A stretch of 7,169 nt of DNA from Eubacteriales Family XIII. Incertae Sedis bacterium (GTDB lineage: Bacteria > Bacillota > Clostridia > Peptostreptococcales > Anaerovoracaceae). How positions within the stretch are numbered: the stretch's first letter is position 1; each line of letters begins with the position of its first letter. Location: positions 1 to 7,169 of the forward strand of contig JAISML010000223.1 in assembly GCA_031276775.1 (NCBI GenBank), read 5' to 3'. The notes under the pieces were generated by a model. That model worked only from the letters and a program-made list of their open reading frames with translations. It was not told the origin of the DNA and ran no database searches. Made by a program: the position numbers and the translations under genes. Below are positions 5,791-7,169 of this stretch, in pieces.

Positions 5791-6972
5791 ATGAACGACA
5801 ATATGACATTTGATTTCCGAACAATCGCGGATTCCATTGATTTCGGATACGGCACCAATTATCGCGAAGAACATACGGTTATGGCCGGCGCGCAATTGCA
5901 TGTGAAAACAGCGCCTTGCGTCATCGACGCGTTGACGCGTTTTGTCCGGACCGGTCTGTATGGTTGGACAGCCTCCGATGATGAACTTTATCTCCGGAAA
6001 ACGACGGAATGGATGCGCCGTGTCCGCAATTTTCGGATACGATCCGACTGGATCGTGCCCTCCTACGGTATTTTACAGGCCATGTGCACCTCGATTCGCG
6101 CGTTTACCGAATCCGGGGACGGCGTCATCATACAGCAACCGGTGTATTTGCTGTATGCCAAGGCGATCGTCAATTGCGGCAGACGAATCGTGGACAACGG
6201 TCTGACCATTGCGAAAGGCGTCTATCGTATGGATTTTTCGGATCTGGAAGAAAAAATGAGTTGTTCGAACAATAAACTGATGTTGCTTTGCAATCCGCAC
6301 AACCCGATTATGGATGTCTGGGATCGCGAAGATTTGTTGCGGATCGCCGCTCTGGCGAAAAAGCACAATGTGCTTGTGGTCGCCGATGAAATCTTTGCGG
6401 AGCATGTTCCGGCGCCGGGACAGATGACGCCTTACGGAAACCTCGCCGACGCGCGGGACAACTGCATTGTCTGCACAAGTCTCGGCAAAGCGTTCAACTT
6501 CACCGGAACCGGTCACAGCAACATCATCATTCCGGACGCCGATATCCGCAAAACCTATATCAAACAGCGGGACGCCGATCATTACGGAAGTTTGAATCCT
6601 TTCATGCGCACCGCCTTGCTTGCCGCGTACAGCGAAGACGGCAAAGCATGGATCGATGCCTTGCTTGATCTGGGACGGCGCAATCAGGCGCTCGTCGAGA
6701 CTTTTCTCGAGGAAACAGCGCCCGAAGCGCGCATTTGCAGACACAGGGCAGGAACTTTGCTGTGGATCGATTACCGTGCTTCGGGGATCGATGAGAGGAA
6801 GTTGGAAAACGTCCTGCGCGCCGCCGGCGTCGAAGCGGATCTCGGCAGCAAATACGGATTGAACGGAACGGGTTTCCTGCGGATACAGATCGGCATTCCG
6901 CGGCACGAGTTGGAACGTGCATTGGAACGTCTGAGACGCGTGATCGAAATGGAAACCGCAGCGAGACGCTGA
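5791..6972 (+). CDS. MalY/PatB-type PLP-dependent aminotransferase or C-S lyase
   Basis: A 393-residue fold-type I PLP enzyme of the class I/II aminotransferase superfamily, closest by eye to MalY/PatB cystathionine beta-lyase-like proteins. These cleave cysteine S-conjugates or cystathionine to a thiol, pyruvate and ammonia. Shared segments include T-A-P-C-V-I-D-A-L (40-48), I-R-A-F-T-E-S-G-D-G-V-I (102-113) and P-V-Y with Y119. Also shared are L-L-C-N-P-H-N-P (165-172, N168), V-V-A-D-E-I (196-201, D199 for the PLP ring nitrogen), S-L-G-K-A-F-N (230-236, K233 as Schiff-base lysine) and R364 in L-R-I-Q-I-G-I-P-R for the substrate carboxylate. The active-site loop usually written S-D-M-D-F before T-x-P is A-Q-L-H-V here, so substrate or reaction may differ. 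N-P-H-N-P-x-G has also become N-P-H-N-P-I-M. Transaminase activity is an alternative. It appears to be the last gene of the run; no clear terminator follows. Confidence 0.85.
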   Translation: MNDNMTFDFRTIADSIDFGYGTNYREEHTVMAGAQLHVKTAPCVIDALTRFVRTGLYGWTASDDELYLRKTTEWMRRVRNFRIRSDWIVPSYGILQAMCTSIRAFTESGDGVIIQQPVYLLYAKAIVNCGRRIVDNGLTIAKGVYRMDFSDLEEKMSCSNNKLMLLCNPHNPIMDVWDREDLLRIAALAKKHNVLVVADEIFAEHVPAPGQMTPYGNLADARDNCIVCTSLGKAFNFTGTGHSNIIIPDADIRKTYIKQRDADHYGSLNPFMRTALLAAYSEDGKAWIDALLDLGRRNQALVETFLEETAPEARICRHRAGTLLWIDYRASGIDERKLENVLRAAGVEADLGSKYGLNGTGFLRIQIGIPRHELERALERLRRVIEMETAARR

Positions 6973-6994
6973 CATTTTTGCAGAGCGCCCCGCC

Positions 6995-7023
6995 TTGCAT
7001 TCGCTGCGGCTTTGCGGTATGAT
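6995..7023 (+). promoter_or_regulatory. Possible sigma-70/sigma-A promoter for the next gene
   Basis: TTGCAT (6995-7000) and TATGAT (7018-7023) are separated by exactly 17 bases. The -10 matches TATAAT at five of six positions; the -35 matches TTGACA only at the first three. Transcription would begin near 7030, giving an untranslated leader of about 110 bases before the ATG at 7141. It lies just after the stop of the MalY-like gene and is the only gap in the window large and AT-rich enough for a promoter. Confidence 0.4.
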
Positions 7024-7042
7024 AATCAATAGCAGGGTTCGT

Positions 7043-7077
7043 GATTCCTACCGATTGCGGGACGTTTTCGGAATCGG
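7043..7077 (+). other. Two overlapping inverted repeats in the leader
   Basis: GATTCC (7043-7048) can pair with GGAATC (7070-7075), and CCGATT (7051-7056) can pair with AATCGG (7072-7077). The two right arms overlap, so only one stem can form at a time. The stems are only six pairs long with loops of 21 and 15 bases, so they may be chance. Confidence 0.3.
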
Positions 7078-7103
7078 CGCGACCTGTTTCGGAGCGGACG
7101 GTT

Positions 7104-7122
7104 GCGGGGGGTTGTGCCCCGC
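7104..7122 (+). other. GC-only hairpin upstream of the next gene
   Basis: GCGGGG (7104-7109) and CCCCGC (7117-7122) form a perfect six-pair stem with a seven-base loop. It ends nine bases before GGAGG (7132-7136). No T-run follows, so it is not a typical intrinsic terminator. A 5'-leader structure affecting translation or RNA stability is more likely. Confidence 0.4.
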
Positions 7123-7140
7123 GCAGATAGCGGAGGATGA

Positions 7141-7169
7141 ATGGAACCACTGTTTTTTGTCCCATTCTT
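7141..7169 (+). CDS. Probable start of a downstream gene (partial)
   Basis: ATG at 7141 opens a frame that stays open to the window edge, giving M-E-P-L-F-F-V-P-F. GGAGG at 7132-7136 lies four bases upstream, a little close but usable. Preceding promoter-like and hairpin elements support a new transcription unit. The hydrophobic beginning could be a membrane segment or signal sequence. Nine codons do not allow a family call, and the ATG at 7137 in another frame cannot be wholly excluded. Confidence 0.45.

Noticed and set aside
6973..6995. Intrinsic terminator after the MalY-like gene
   Set aside because: The T-run (TTTTT after the stop codon) is not preceded by a hairpin, and downstream pairings are bulged and lack a following T-run.
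6602..7165. Minus-strand open frame entering the leader region
   Set aside because: Most of it is antisense to the MalY-like gene, with a biased composition and no recognisable domain.

Overview
The window is one tightly packed plus-strand gene cluster in mid-GC bacterial DNA. It runs from the last codons of an ABC permease, through the rest of a dipeptide/oligopeptide-type (Dpp/Opp) importer, into three metabolic enzymes. It ends in a short leader that probably opens a new gene. Purine-rich Shine-Dalgarno sites precede nearly every start, and neighbouring genes overlap as ATGA. This style fits Bacillota (Paenibacillus- or Clostridia-like) or Synergistota. There is no rRNA or other taxonomic marker, so the assignment is weak.

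Layout: 1-80, C-terminal end of a DppB-type permease. 77-1006, DppC-type permease. 1007-2062 and 2052-3035, the two DppD/DppF-type ATPases, each with a cysteine-rich C-terminal oligopeptide-transporter domain. 3032-3895, a NIF3/DUF34-like putative dinuclear-metal protein. 3897-3970, five head-to-tail copies of a 15-bp repeat. 3992-5770, an N-acyl-D-amino-acid deacylase (D-aminoacylase) family amidohydrolase. 5791-6972, a MalY/PatB-type PLP enzyme. 6973-7140, a leader with a promoter-like sequence and small inverted repeats. 7141-7169, the probable start of another gene. The substrate-binding protein and most of the first permease must lie upstream; no promoter for this cluster is in the window.

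How the genes may work together (inference): the importer brings in a short peptide or N-acylated amino-acid derivative, and the deacylase removes the acyl group from its D-amino-acid part. The PLP enzyme, from a family rich in cysteine-S-conjugate beta-lyases, then cleaves or transaminates the freed amino acid. The NIF3-like protein would be a further hydrolytic or metal-dependent step of unknown chemistry. Together they look like an import-deacylate-cleave salvage route. Two points deserve most attention: the 15-bp tandem array, whose units each carry anti-Shine-Dalgarno complementarity just ahead of the deacylase, and the altered active-site motifs in the NIF3-like and MalY-like proteins.
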